36,001 nucleotides of DNA, taken from Streptomyces scabichelini (lineage in GTDB: Bacteria > Actinomycetota > Actinomycetes > Streptomycetales > Streptomycetaceae). A program made the position numbers and the translations under genes. Shown piece after piece: positions 1 through 8,271 of this stretch (positions are counted from its first letter, which is position 1; every line of letters begins with the position of its first letter). The stretch covers positions 1-36,001 of the forward strand of contig NZ_JAAKZY010000102.1 of the NCBI RefSeq assembly GCF_011045015.1, in the 5' to 3' direction. Under the pieces are notes generated by a model, which saw nothing but the letters and a program-made list of their open reading frames with translations, was not told the origin of the DNA and made no database searches.

Positions 1-30
1 GCCCTCCCCTGGCCCGTCCAGTATGGCGAG

Positions 31-888
31 CTATCGTCCGAGTTTGTACGGGGCCGGTCGGGAGCCGGGGCCGAGCCGTGACATGGCACGGATAATGTGC
101 TTGGGCGGCAGTTGCCAGCGCACACGTGCGGGAATGCTGCGCAACATGGTGCCGGTGAAACGCAGTTGAAGGTTCACGGCGTCGCGCGACGGTGCGGATC
201 TCCCGTACAGCTCATGCGCATAGGGCGGCAGTGAGGCGTAGGCCAGCTCCGCCACGCCCCGCCACAGAAGTTCGCGCGCCGGGACGAGCAGGGCAGGCGT
301 CGGCGGCCGGCGCAGGAAGTCGTCGACGTCCCGTGCTTCTGGTCCTGCGGCCAGCTCGGGGCGTGTCTTCTCGAAGTACGCGGCGAGTTCGGCCTGGTCA
401 GCGGGTACGCCGTCGGGGTCGAGACCGACCAGCCGGGCGGCGGCGCGGTTTTCGCCGATGTAGCGGTCGGCCTGCGCGTCCATGAGGCGGATCCCGGAGC
501 GGCGCGCGACATCGAGGTAGGAGTCGATCTCGGCGCAGTGCACCCAGAGCAACAGTTCTGGTTCGTCGATCCGGTAGCGCTCCCCCGTGTCGGGGTCCGT
601 CGCGGTGAGCATGGCGTGGATCTTCCGGACCTTGGCACCGGCCTTCTCGGCGGCCTCCGTCGTGCCGTACGTCGTCGTACCGACGAAGTTCGCCGTGCGC
701 AGCAGCCGGCCCCAGGCGTCGTTGCGGAAGTCGGAATTCTGCATGACGCCACGTACCGCGCGCGGGTGCAGGGCCTGGAGATAGAGCGCGCGGACGCCGG
801 CGACCCACATCATCGGGTCGCTGTGCAGTTGCCAGGTGATCGAGGAAGGGCCGAAGAGCCCCTGATCGCCGGTGTGATCCCCATCCAC
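31..888 (-). CDS. MpaB-like oxygenase (DUF2236 family)
   Basis: The 285-residue protein matches the DUF2236 / MpaB' oxygenase family, whose fungal member MpaB' performs an oxidative cleavage; bacterial members are mostly uncharacterised. The family pattern is visible in LQALHPRAVRGV near residue 38, then SDFRNDAWGRLLRTANFV and the central LLLWVHCAEIDSYL. His residues in the first and third segments are the likely metal or haem-linked positions. There is no signal peptide and no obvious membrane span. The start is GTG at 888; its Shine-Dalgarno sequence is weak, so the start is uncertain by a few codons. It is divergent from the DeoR gene at 1078 and nothing nearby shares its function. The substrate cannot be read from sequence. 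Confidence 0.85.
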   Translation of the reverse strand: MDGDHTGDQGLFGPSSITWQLHSDPMMWVAGVRALYLQALHPRAVRGVMQNSDFRNDAWGRLLRTANFVGTTTYGTTEAAEKAGAKVRKIHAMLTATDPDTGERYRIDEPELLLWVHCAEIDSYLDVARRSGIRLMDAQADRYIGENRAAARLVGLDPDGVPADQAELAAYFEKTRPELAAGPEARDVDDFLRRPPTPALLVPARELLWRGVAELAYASLPPYAHELYGRSAPSRDAVNLQLRFTGTMLRSIPARVRWQLPPKHIIRAMSRLGPGSRPAPYKLGR

Positions 889-1047
889 GCTGCCCAGTGT
901 GACGAGGATTGCCTGCCGGCACCAGACAATGTCCCTGACGCGTTCGAGCGCCGTTCGAGGGTGTCAGAAGTCTGCAGGCCGGGCAGCGGAACACTGGGTT
1001 CACAGCGCTGAAAGACGGAAAAACTTCTGCAAGAACGCGCATAGATC

Positions 1048-1059
1048 TGATTGTGTTTG
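1048..1059 (+). promoter_or_regulatory. Conserved element upstream of first DeoR gene
   Basis: TGATTGTGTTTG ends exactly 18 nt before the GTG at 1078. A matching TGATTGNNNTTG element ends 18 nt before the start of the paralogous DeoR gene on the other strand (2698-2709). Conserved sequence and spacing suggest a promoter or autoregulatory site kept from a common ancestor. A weak -10-like TACTGT (1065-1070) would place transcription close to the start codon, so the mRNA may be leaderless. Confidence 0.35.
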
Positions 1060-1077
1060 ACGAGTACTGTCTAGCGC

Positions 1078-1839
1078 GTGCTGGCTGAGCGACGACACCA
1101 ACTGATACTGCGAGCTCTGCGCTCGGGAGGCCCCGCCTCTGTGACCGACCTCTGCGGGCAGCTGGGCGTGAGCGCCGCGACCGTCCGGCGGGACCTGGTC
1201 CGGCTGGAGGAGGAGGGGCTGCTCACCCGGGTCCACGGGGGCGCGATCATCGGGGAGGGCGACCAGCAGGGCGACCAGCCGTTCGCGGAGGTCGTCGAGG
1301 TGGGCGTGGCCGAGAAGGACGCGATAGCGGTGCGGGCCGCCGCCATGATCGAGGACGGTCAGTCGGTCCTTCTCGACATCGGAACGACCGCCTATCGGCT
1401 GGCCCGGCAGCTGCACGGTCGTCAACTCACCGTGATCACCAGCAATCTCGTGGTGTACGAGGAACTCTCGAAGGAGGAGGGTATCGAGCTGGTGCTGCTC
1501 GGCGGCGTGGTCAGACGCGAGTACCGCTCACTGGTCGGCTTTCTCACCGAGGACAATCTGCGGCAGTTGCACGCCGACTGGCTGTTCCTGGGCACGAGCG
1601 GTGTCCGCCGCGGCGGCCAGGTCATGGACACCACCGTCATCGAGGTGCCCGTCAAGCGCTCCATGATCGCGGCCGGTGACCGGGTGGTGCTCCTCGCCGA
1701 CGAGAGGAAGTTCCCCGGCACGGGCATGGCCCAGGTCTGCGGGCCCGAGGAACTCGATGTGGTCGTGACGAATACCTCGGCGGACGCGGCGACATGCGCG
1801 GTCCTGGAGGAGGCGGGTGTCACGGTCGTGCAGACGTGA
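1078..1839 (+). CDS. DeoR/GlpR-family transcriptional regulator
   Basis: A 253-residue DeoR-type regulator. The N-terminal winged helix-turn-helix covers about residues 1-57, with the family signature ATVRRDLVRLEEEGLL followed by the RVHGGA turn. The C-terminal sugar-phosphate sensor domain contains LLDIGTTAYRLARQL and LLGGVVRREYRSLVG. Members usually repress sugar or polyol genes and are released by a phosphorylated sugar. The GTG start fits the paralogue at 1927-2679, which also begins M-L-x-x-R-R. No Shine-Dalgarno is visible upstream, so a leaderless transcript is possible. It is convergent with that paralogue, separated by under 90 bases. The likely target is the sugar importer at 3106-6228, itself, or both; this is inference. 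Confidence 0.9.
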   Translation: MLAERRHQLILRALRSGGPASVTDLCGQLGVSAATVRRDLVRLEEEGLLTRVHGGAIIGEGDQQGDQPFAEVVEVGVAEKDAIAVRAAAMIEDGQSVLLDIGTTAYRLARQLHGRQLTVITSNLVVYEELSKEEGIELVLLGGVVRREYRSLVGFLTEDNLRQLHADWLFLGTSGVRRGGQVMDTTVIEVPVKRSMIAAGDRVVLLADERKFPGTGMAQVCGPEELDVVVTNTSADAATCAVLEEAGVTVVQT

Positions 1840-1926
1840 CCACCGAGGCGGTGGTGCAGACATGAGCATCGCCTTCGGGCCGAACGGCGGAACCGGGCGC
1901 TTCCGACGGGGCTCGGAACATCGGTC

Positions 1927-2679
1927 TCACACCTCGGTCACCTCGACTCCGGCCGTCTGCAGCGCGATGCGCGTCGCCAGGTCCGTGGGCGCGTTGGTCA
2001 CCACCATGTCGAGACTGTCGGGCCCGCACACCCGGGCCATACCGGTGCCGGGAAACTTTCCGGCGTCCGCCATCAGTACCACCTGTTCACTGGCGGCGAT
2101 CATGGCCCGTTTCACCGGCACCTGCGCGGAGGTGGTGTCCAGGACGTGGCCGTCGGGGCGGATGCCGCTGGTGCCCAGGAACAGCCGGTCGGCATGGACC
2201 TGCCGGAGATTGTCCTCGGTGAGAAAGCCGGCCAGCGAGCGGTAGTCGCGCCGGACGGCTCCGCCGAGCATCACCAGCCGGATGCACGGATCGTCGGCCA
2301 GTTCCTCGTACACGGCGAGACTGCTCGTGATCACGGTGAGGGCGCGGCCCCGCAGGCGGCGCGCCAACCGGTGTGTCGTGGTGCCGATGTCGAGCAGGAG
2401 GATCTCACCGTCGCTGACGAGGTCGGCGCACTTGTCCGCGAGTGTGTCCTTCGCCGCCACCCGTACGGTTGCCACCTCCGTGAAGGGTTCGTCTCCGCCC
2501 TCGGTCGGCATCGCGCCGCCGTGGACCCGTCTCAGCAGACCCTCGTCCTCCAATTGCGCCAGGTCACGGCGGATCGTCGCCTGGCTCACGCCCAGTCTCT
2601 CGGCGAGGGCGACGACGGCGGTCGGGCCGTCCGAGCGAAGCGCCCGCAAGATCAGTTCATAGCGGCGGTCGGGAAGCAT
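1927..2679 (-). CDS. DeoR/GlpR-family regulator, paralogue of the neighbour
   Basis: A 250-residue DeoR regulator that aligns end to end with the product of 1078-1839. It shares long stretches such as LILRALRS, GFLTEDNLRQ, KFPGTGMA and VCGP, clearly more than half identical by eye. HTH signature: ATIRRDLAQLEDEGLL. I chose ATG at 2679 over an upstream in-frame start at 2706 because the paralogue starts at the same residue and GGAG precedes it at good spacing. It is divergent from the ABC importer starting at 3106, the classic arrangement of a local repressor controlling an operon across a shared intergenic region. The effector is unknown, probably a sugar phosphate. Confidence 0.9.
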   Translation of the reverse strand: MLPDRRYELILRALRSDGPTAVVALAERLGVSQATIRRDLAQLEDEGLLRRVHGGAMPTEGGDEPFTEVATVRVAAKDTLADKCADLVSDGEILLLDIGTTTHRLARRLRGRALTVITSSLAVYEELADDPCIRLVMLGGAVRRDYRSLAGFLTEDNLRQVHADRLFLGTSGIRPDGHVLDTTSAQVPVKRAMIAASEQVVLMADAGKFPGTGMARVCGPDSLDMVVTNAPTDLATRIALQTAGVEVTEV

Positions 2680-3105
2680 GACGGTCACTCCACCCTCCAA
2701 GTTCAATCAAAGTCGCGCAGGATCGCGATGAAGTCTTGTCAGACCTGCGCACTAGGTGCAAGCTTCTGCGTAATTCGAGCAGGTGTAATCACTGCACCGG
2801 TACTTCCTGAGCGAAAGGCACCGTGCCGCCGTTCGCCGTCGGCTGCTCAGGGGGAGGGGAAGCGCTCATGTCTCAGGCCCTGCGACTCAACAGCTCTGCC
2901 CCGCCGAACCGGCGCAGCCCGGTGCGGTCCGGGCCGATTTCCCGGCGGGACCGCGCCTCATGGAGCTCGAACCGGCGGGCGCACGGGGCGCCCGGCGGCC
3001 CGCCGCCCCTGGCACCGGACGGATCTCCGTCCCGGACACAGCACGGCCGGTGCCCGGGCGAAACGCCCGCGGTCACCGATCACGTCGAACAGTAGGAGAA
3101 CGAAA
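2680..3105. other. Divergent intergenic region, DeoR gene / sugar importer
   Basis: These 426 bases lie between the DeoR start (2679, minus) and the lipoprotein gene (3106, plus). They hold the TGATTGNNNTTG-type element (2698-2709, minus strand) and a 7-bp inverted repeat GCGCAGG (2715-2721) / CCTGCGC (2744-2750), a possible operator. The heptamer CTTCTGC at 2763-2769 also occurs at 1024-1030 upstream of the other DeoR gene. Short open frames here lack family resemblance and ribosome sites, so I call no gene. Confidence 0.4.
2698..2709 (-). promoter_or_regulatory. Conserved element upstream of second DeoR gene
   Basis: Read on the minus strand this is TGATTGAACTTG, ending 18 nt before the ATG at 2679. 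It mirrors the element at 1048-1059 in sequence and distance. Confidence 0.35.
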
Positions 3106-4383
3106 GTGGATCTGTCCCGTAGACGGTTCGTCCAGACGGCGCTGCTCGTCGCGGCGGGCGCCGGAGTCACCGCCGCGTGCGGCGACTCGGACAGCGGCAG
3201 CAGCACGAAGGACGGCAAGGACCTGACCCTGTGGTACTGGGGCGGTGGCCTCAGCGACAAGGTCGTGGCGGACGCCAAGAAGCAGTTCACCGACGTGACG
3301 CTGAAGTCCTCGGTCATCGGCGGCACCTTCAAGCAGAAGCTGCTCACCACGATGAACGGCCGCAGCTTCGTACCGGACATCACCGGGATCAAGGGCGAGG
3401 ACATCGCCTCCTTCCTGCCCAACGCCAGCCGGTTCATCGACCTCAACACCCTGGGGGCCGACAAGATCGCCTCGGAGTACCTGGGCTGGAAGCTGAAGCA
3501 GGGACAGACGCAGGACGGCAAGCAGATCGGGTTCCCGATCGACATCGGTCCGACCGCGATGTACTACCGCGAGGACATGTTCGCCAAGGCCGGACTGCCC
3601 ACGGATCCCGCCAAGGTGGCCGCGGAGATATCCACTTGGGAGGACTACTTCGCGATCGGCGCCGAGATCCAGAAGGCCTACCCCAAGGCGTTTCTGCTCA
3701 ACAACATGACGGCCGTCTTCGACATGTCCATCGGACAGGGCGGCAAGCGCATGATCGACGAGGACAACAAGTTCATCGGCGACCAGGAGCACGTCCGCAA
3801 GTCCTGGGACCTTGCCGTACAGCTCTACGAATCCGGCGCCGACGCCAAGATCAACGACGAGAGCCTGAAGGCCGCCGTGGCCAACGGGACAGTGGCCACC
3901 CAGCTGGGTGCCGCCTGGATGGCGCTGGACGTCAAGGACATGGCACCGGACACCGCGGGCAAGTGGCGGGTCGCTTCCCTGCCCGGCGGACCCTCCAACA
4001 TGGGCGGCTCCTTCCTGGCCCTGCCCAAGGAGTGCCGGAACCCCGAAGTCGCCTTCGAGATCATCAAGTGGCTGCTCAGCCCGGAGAACCAGGCCCGCGG
4101 CTTCACGGACGCGGCACTGTTCCCCTCGGCCCCGGCCGCCTACAAACTGCCCGCCCTGACCGGAGGCGATCCCTTCTTCGGCGGGCAGAAGACGATCGAG
4201 GTCTTCGGCCCGGCCGCCGAGAAGGTGCCGGCCTTCTACGAGGCCCCGGCGAACGCGGCGGTGTCCGTGCCGTTCTACAACGAGCTGACCAGCATCGAGT
4301 CGAAGGGCAAGAAGCCGGACGACGCATGGAACGACGCCGTCGAGCAGGCCAAGCAGATCGCCAAGCAGCAGGGCGTGAGCTGA
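3106..4383 (+). CDS. CUT1 sugar ABC transporter, substrate-binding lipoprotein
   Basis: A 425-residue extracellular solute-binding protein (family 1, maltose-binding type). The N-terminus SRRRFVQ is a twin-arginine motif, followed by a hydrophobic stretch and lipobox VTAAC with lipidated Cys at residue 25. Export is therefore probably by Tat with membrane anchoring. The mature part carries the family pattern IGFPIDIGPTAMYYREDMF and LPKECRNPEVAFEIIKWLLS. The GTG start at 3106 has AGGAG 7 nt upstream; longer upstream reading lacks a ribosome site. Two permease genes follow within a few bases, forming one operon. Its ligand is probably an oligosaccharide or glycoside; no glycosidase in the immediate locus points to a specific sugar. 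Confidence 0.92.
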   Translation: MDLSRRRFVQTALLVAAGAGVTAACGDSDSGSSTKDGKDLTLWYWGGGLSDKVVADAKKQFTDVTLKSSVIGGTFKQKLLTTMNGRSFVPDITGIKGEDIASFLPNASRFIDLNTLGADKIASEYLGWKLKQGQTQDGKQIGFPIDIGPTAMYYREDMFAKAGLPTDPAKVAAEISTWEDYFAIGAEIQKAYPKAFLLNNMTAVFDMSIGQGGKRMIDEDNKFIGDQEHVRKSWDLAVQLYESGADAKINDESLKAAVANGTVATQLGAAWMALDVKDMAPDTAGKWRVASLPGGPSNMGGSFLALPKECRNPEVAFEIIKWLLSPENQARGFTDAALFPSAPAAYKLPALTGGDPFFGGQKTIEVFGPAAEKVPAFYEAPANAAVSVPFYNELTSIESKGKKPDDAWNDAVEQAKQIAKQQGVS

Positions 4384-4384
4384 A

Positions 4385-5383
4385 GTGGCAGCACCCCCCA
4401 CGGCCGGACCCGCCGCAGCGCCCGAGGTTCCTCAGAAGCACCGCAGGACCGCCCGGAGTACCGGACGGCCCGAACGGCGCCGGGGGCTGCGGCGGCTTCT
4501 GTCCTTCTGGCCGCAGTACGTGGCGGTGTCGCCGTTCTTCCTGCTGTTCCTGACCTTCCTGTTCTTCCCGATGGTCTATTCGCTGTACCTGGCGTTCCAG
4601 CGCTGGGACGGCATCGGCGAGAAGACTTTCGTCGGGCTTGAGCAGTTCCGCTTCCTGCTCGACGACCCCACCTTCTGGCTGGCGCTGCGGAACACCCTGG
4701 TGATCTGGGTGTTCGCCACGTTCCCCATGCTGTTCATGGCGCTCGTGCTGGCCACCATGCTGAATTCCACGCGCCGCCTCACCAGCTTCTACCGCGTTGC
4801 CTACTTCGTTCCGAACGTCACCTCTGTAGTCGCGGTCTCCATCTTCTTCTTCTCGGCCTTCAGCGACCGGTTCGGCGTCGTCAACGCGGTATTGCAGGCG
4901 GTGAACGTGCCGTCGGTCCCCTGGCTGAACAACGAGTGGACCATCAAGGCGGTCATCGCCATGCTGATGACCTGGCAGTGGACCGGCTACAACATGATCA
5001 TTTACCTGGCCGGCCTTCAGGCGATTCCCTCAGATGTCTACGAGGCGGCCAAGCTCGACGGCGCGGGGCCGGTACGGACCTTCTTCTCCATCACCGTTCC
5101 GATGATGCGTCCGATCATTCTGTTCACAGTGGTCATCTCTACGGTCAACGGCCTGCAGAGCTTCACGGAGCCTCAGGTCCTGTTCGGCAGCAACGCGGCC
5201 AACAATCCGAATTCCGGCGGTCCTGGACAGGCCGGACTGACCACACTTCTGTACTTCTACCACCAGGCTTTCGACAACAACAACTTCGGTTACGCCGCCG
5301 CGATCGTGTGGGCATTCTTCCTGGTCATTCTGCTGTTCGTGGTCATCAACTGGAGAGTCGTCCAAGGAAGGAGGAAGCCGTGA
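4385..5383 (+). CDS. CUT1 sugar ABC transporter permease (MalF type)
   Basis: A 332-residue membrane protein with a basic N-terminal tail (about 50 residues) and six predicted transmembrane helices. The EAA loop that contacts the ATPase is YEAAKLDGAGPVRTFF followed by ITVPMMRP. It starts at GTG 4385, one base after the stop of the lipoprotein gene, and its stop overlaps the next permease start by 4 nt, so translation is coupled. It forms the heterodimeric channel with the product of 5380-6228. No ATPase gene accompanies it. In streptomycetes a shared ATPase such as MsiK normally energises CUT1 systems. Confidence 0.93.
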   Translation: MAAPPTAGPAAAPEVPQKHRRTARSTGRPERRRGLRRLLSFWPQYVAVSPFFLLFLTFLFFPMVYSLYLAFQRWDGIGEKTFVGLEQFRFLLDDPTFWLALRNTLVIWVFATFPMLFMALVLATMLNSTRRLTSFYRVAYFVPNVTSVVAVSIFFFSAFSDRFGVVNAVLQAVNVPSVPWLNNEWTIKAVIAMLMTWQWTGYNMIIYLAGLQAIPSDVYEAAKLDGAGPVRTFFSITVPMMRPIILFTVVISTVNGLQSFTEPQVLFGSNAANNPNSGGPGQAGLTTLLYFYHQAFDNNNFGYAAAIVWAFFLVILLFVVINWRVVQGRRKP

Positions 5384-6228
5384 AGGCACCCCGTGTCCGT
5401 CGGCCACTGACCGCCAGAGGACTGCTCCTCCACGCGATCCTGATGGCCGGGGTCCTGATCTCGATGTTCCCGTTCTACTGGACCATCGTGATGGCGACCA
5501 ACACGACGCAGGAAATCTCCAAATATCCGCCGAAGCTCACCTTCGGTCCTCATCTGCTCGACAACATCCAGCGGTTGCTGGACAGCATCGACTTCTTCGG
5601 GGCGATGTTCAACACGGTCATCGTGGCCGTGAGCACCACGGTGCTCGTCCTGCTCCTCGACTCCCTGGCGGCATTCGCCTTCGCCAAATACGAATTCCCC
5701 GGCAGACGTGCGCTGTTCGCCATGCTGATGGGCATCTTCATGCTGCCGCTCCAGCTCGCGATCATCCCCCAGTACCTCATCATGGCGGAACTGGGCTGGC
5801 TGGGCTCACTCAAGGCCGTCATATTCCCGGCGACAGCGAACGCCTTCGGAATCTTCTGGATGCGTCAGTACATGATCGGCGCCATTCACGACGAACTCAT
5901 CGACGCCGCCCGCATGGACGGCTGCGGCTTCTTCCGGCAGTACTGGCACGTCGGGTTGCCGGCCGTCCGGCCCGGGCTCGCCTTCCTCGGCATCTACACC
6001 TTCGTCGCCGCGTGGAACGACTACGTCTGGCCGCTCGTCGCCCTGGTCAACCCCGACAAGGTGACCCTGCAGGTCGCCCTCTCCCAGCTCAACGTCTCGC
6101 ACGGCCGACAGGACTACGCCATGGTGATGGCCGGCGTACTGCTCGCCGTACTGCCGCTGGTAGTGGTGTTCTCCCTGTTTGCCCGCAGCTTCATCGCCGA
6201 CGCCACCAAGGGGGCAGTGCGCGAGTGA
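5380..6228 (+). CDS. CUT1 sugar ABC transporter permease (MalG type)
   Basis: A 282-residue inner-membrane permease with six helices and the MalG-type EAA loop IDAARMDGCGFFRQYW, then VGLPAVRP. The start is GTG at 5380, overlapping the upstream stop as GTGA, with a strong AAGGAAGGAGG ribosome site 6-7 nt upstream. It is the last gene of the importer operon; a 10-bp GC-rich hairpin (6245-6279) follows 16 nt after its stop. Paired with the preceding permease and lipoprotein in carbohydrate uptake. Confidence 0.93.
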   Translation: MKAPRVRRPLTARGLLLHAILMAGVLISMFPFYWTIVMATNTTQEISKYPPKLTFGPHLLDNIQRLLDSIDFFGAMFNTVIVAVSTTVLVLLLDSLAAFAFAKYEFPGRRALFAMLMGIFMLPLQLAIIPQYLIMAELGWLGSLKAVIFPATANAFGIFWMRQYMIGAIHDELIDAARMDGCGFFRQYWHVGLPAVRPGLAFLGIYTFVAAWNDYVWPLVALVNPDKVTLQVALSQLNVSHGRQDYAMVMAGVLLAVLPLVVVFSLFARSFIADATKGAVRE

Positions 6229-6244
6229 GCGACTGAGCCGGTCA

Positions 6245-6279
6245 GGGCGCGGGCGGGAGCGGGCCCGCTGCCCGCGCCC
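6245..6279 (+). terminator. Strong hairpin after sugar importer operon
   Basis: Perfect 10-bp arms GGGCGCGGGC (6245-6254) and GCCCGCGCCC (6270-6279) enclose a second palindrome AGCGGGCCCGCT. There is no U-tract, as usual for actinobacterial terminators. It follows the last permease stop by 16 nt. Confidence 0.7.
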
Positions 6280-6351
6280 GGGGGGATTCAGTGCGAGCGA
6301 CAGGCGATGCGACAGGCGATGTCAGGCCGGTCGCCAGGGCAGGGAGGATCC

Positions 6352-6696
6352 ATGAGCGGGAATGATCCGCACATCCATGTCGAGTCGAAGGTGGTCCACG
6401 GCGATGCCGCCGTCCGCAACCTGGTGGCAGCCACGTTCGGCCTGGCCGGCGACCTGCCGAGCCTCGTCACCACCGGATGCGGACTGCGGGTGCCGTATGC
6501 GATGGCCTCTCCGCGCCCGGATCGTGTCACCTGCCTTGCCTGCCGTGAGCACGCGCGACGCGAACACCTGCGCTTCGCGGAGGAGGTCGAACGGTTGAGC
6601 CGCATGCCTGGATCGACCATCAGCCCTGCTCAGGGGAAGTTGGCCGCAGACAGGCATCGCGACCTCGCGCAGAGGTTTTCCGACGCGGAGAGTTGA
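6352..6696 (+). CDS. Small hypothetical protein with Cys/His cluster
   Basis: A 114-residue soluble protein of unknown function. I chose ATG 6352 because GGGAGGA lies 3-9 nt upstream; an earlier in-frame ATG at 6307 has no ribosome site. The central part holds TTGCGLRVP and then DRVTCLACREHAR, a C-x(n)-CxxC-xx-H pattern of the kind that binds zinc in small actinobacterial proteins. The C-terminal third is charged and probably helical. It stands alone between two hairpins. It could regulate or bind something, but sequence gives no more. Confidence 0.6.
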   Translation: MSGNDPHIHVESKVVHGDAAVRNLVAATFGLAGDLPSLVTTGCGLRVPYAMASPRPDRVTCLACREHARREHLRFAEEVERLSRMPGSTISPAQGKLAADRHRDLAQRFSDAES

Positions 6697-6831
6697 GTCC
6701 GTGGCTGGGCGATGATCACGTCCCGACCGGTGACCACGGGCACCCCTCCGGCCGGGCCCAGGACGTCCGTGCGAGGCAGCGCTGCGCGCTCCACCGCTTC
6801 TCCGGTGCCTGACCGTCGCGCGGGACATACA

Positions 6832-6869
6832 TGCCGGGCCCCGAGCAGCAGTGGCTCGTGGGCCCGGCA
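6832..6869. terminator. Bidirectional hairpin between convergent genes
   Basis: Arms TGCCGGGCCC (6832-6841) and GGGCCCGGCA (6860-6869) are perfect, with an inner CGAG/CTCG pairing. It lies in the 303-base gap 6697-6999 between convergent genes ending at 6696 (plus) and 7000 (minus), so it can serve both. I see nothing else in this gap. Confidence 0.6.
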
Positions 6870-6999
6870 CGGGGCGGCCGCCTGTCTCGGCGGGCGGCCT
6901 GTCCCGGTCTGCCGGCGCGACGTCAGAGACAGGCCGGGACGTTCGGGTGCGCCACTGCGGGAGGTGCCACCGGGTGGGGGTGGGCGACCGGGAGATCGG

Positions 7000-8082
7000 T
7001 CAGGCGCCGAGCGCGTCGATGAGGGCCTTGGTCACATCCTCCGTCGAGGCGGTGCCGCTGACGTCGCGGGTGAGGATGCCCGCGGCGGTCGTGGCCTCGA
7101 TCGCCTTGTGCAGCCTGGCGGCCTGGTCGGGCAGGCCGAAGTGCTCCAGCATCAGCGCGGCGCTGCCGACCGCGCCGATCGGGTTGGCGAGACCCTGGCC
7201 GGCGATGTCCGGGGCAGAACCGTGGACCGGCTCGAACATGCTGGGGAAGCGGCGCTCGGGGTTGAGGTTGGCGCTTGCGGCCAGGCCCAGACTGCCGGCC
7301 AGCGCGCTGCCGAGGTCGGAGAGGATGTCGGCGTTGAGGTTGGAGGCGACGACGACCGAGAGATCCTCGGGACGGAGGACGAACTTCGCGGACATGGCGT
7401 CGACCAGAACGCTCTCGGTTTCCACGTCGGGGTAGTCGGCGGCGACCCGCTGGAAGACGTCGTCCCACAGGACCATGCCGTACTGCTGGGCGTTGCTCTT
7501 GGTGACGGACGAGACCTTGCGGTGCGTACGGGTGCGGGCCAGGTCGAAGGCGAAGCGCATGATGCGTTCGCAGCCCACCTCGGTGAACAGGGCCGACTGG
7601 ACGGCGACTTCGCCGCCCGGCCCGCGTCCGGAGAGGTTGCGGCCGCCGAGGCCGGCGTACTCGCCCTCACTGTTCTCACGTACGACGACCCAGTCGAGCT
7701 CCGTGTCGTCAGCCTTGCGAAGAGGGCTCTGGACGCCGGGCAGGAAGTGCACCGGACGGACGTTGGCCCACTGGTCGAAGTTCTGGCAGATCTTCAGCCG
7801 CAGGCCCCACAGGCTGATGTGGTCGGGGACGGTGGGCCAGCCGACGGCGCCGAAGTAGATGGCGTCGAAGTTCTTCAGGCGGTCGAGGCCGTCGTCGTCC
7901 ATCATCTTGCCGGTCCGCTCGTAGTAGCCGCATCCCCAGGGGAACTCCTCCCAGTCGAAGGCGAAGGCTCCCTGGGAGTCGGCGGCCAGCGCGTCCAGCA
8001 CGGCGCGGCCCGCGGCGACGACCTCGGCGCCAACGCCGTCGGCGGGGATGGCGGCGATACGGAAGGTGCGGGTTGCGGTCAC
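7000..8082 (-). CDS. Tartrate dehydrogenase / D-malate-type decarboxylating dehydrogenase
   Basis: A 360-residue member of the isocitrate/isopropylmalate dehydrogenase superfamily, closest to tartrate dehydrogenase/decarboxylase and D-malate dehydrogenase (TtuC, DmlA). These enzymes oxidise 2-hydroxy dicarboxylates with NAD and Mn2+/Mg2+. Visible active-site elements: VRENSEGEYAG with Tyr142, TKSN with Lys195, VDAM with metal-binding Asp228, NLNADILSDL with Asp252 and Asp256, and EPVHGSAPDIAG near the NAD site. The start is GTG 8082, with GGAGG 6 nt upstream; a longer frame to 8214 has no family resemblance. It is the last gene of a dctA-lysR-dehydrogenase group, so it likely acts on the acid imported by DctA. 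A LysR-type box lies at 8236-8250 upstream. Confidence 0.9.
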   Translation of the reverse strand: MTATRTFRIAAIPADGVGAEVVAAGRAVLDALAADSQGAFAFDWEEFPWGCGYYERTGKMMDDDGLDRLKNFDAIYFGAVGWPTVPDHISLWGLRLKICQNFDQWANVRPVHFLPGVQSPLRKADDTELDWVVVRENSEGEYAGLGGRNLSGRGPGGEVAVQSALFTEVGCERIMRFAFDLARTRTHRKVSSVTKSNAQQYGMVLWDDVFQRVAADYPDVETESVLVDAMSAKFVLRPEDLSVVVASNLNADILSDLGSALAGSLGLAASANLNPERRFPSMFEPVHGSAPDIAGQGLANPIGAVGSAALMLEHFGLPDQAARLHKAIEATTAAGILTRDVSGTASTEDVTKALIDALGA

Positions 8083-8235
8083 AAGGAGCCTCCGGTGATG
8101 GGGTTCCCTTGCTCGGGCGGGAGCCAGAAGCCGGGAGCCGGGGTGATTCGACGTCTTCGCCGACGCCTTCTTCGACATCTCCGAGTCAACCCAGTGAGTC
8201 CCTGACCCGTCCAAGACGAGCTTCCGATACGGCCC

Positions 8236-8250
8236 ATAGGTGCAACCGAT
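8236..8250 (-). promoter_or_regulatory. LysR-type box upstream of dehydrogenase
   Basis: ATAGG-TGCAA-CCGAT differs at one arm position from the ideal ATAGG-N5-CCTAT seen as a perfect palindrome upstream of dctA. It keeps the T-N11-A pattern of LysR sites and lies about 150 nt upstream of the dehydrogenase start. Confidence 0.5.
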
Positions 8251-8271
8251 CGGTCTGGCGTCGTACTGCGG

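Noticed and set aside
2715..2750. GCGCAGG/CCTGCGC inverted repeat as the DeoR operator
   Set aside because: Seven-base GC-rich arms 22 bp apart are expected often by chance in such DNA, and no copy occurs at the other DeoR promoter. It is mentioned only as a possibility in the intergenic entry.
3073..4401. 442-codon open frame on the minus strand opposite the sugar-binding lipoprotein
   Set aside because: It is an antisense shadow of a clear CUT1 binding protein. Its translation has the biased composition of high-GC shadows and no family pattern.
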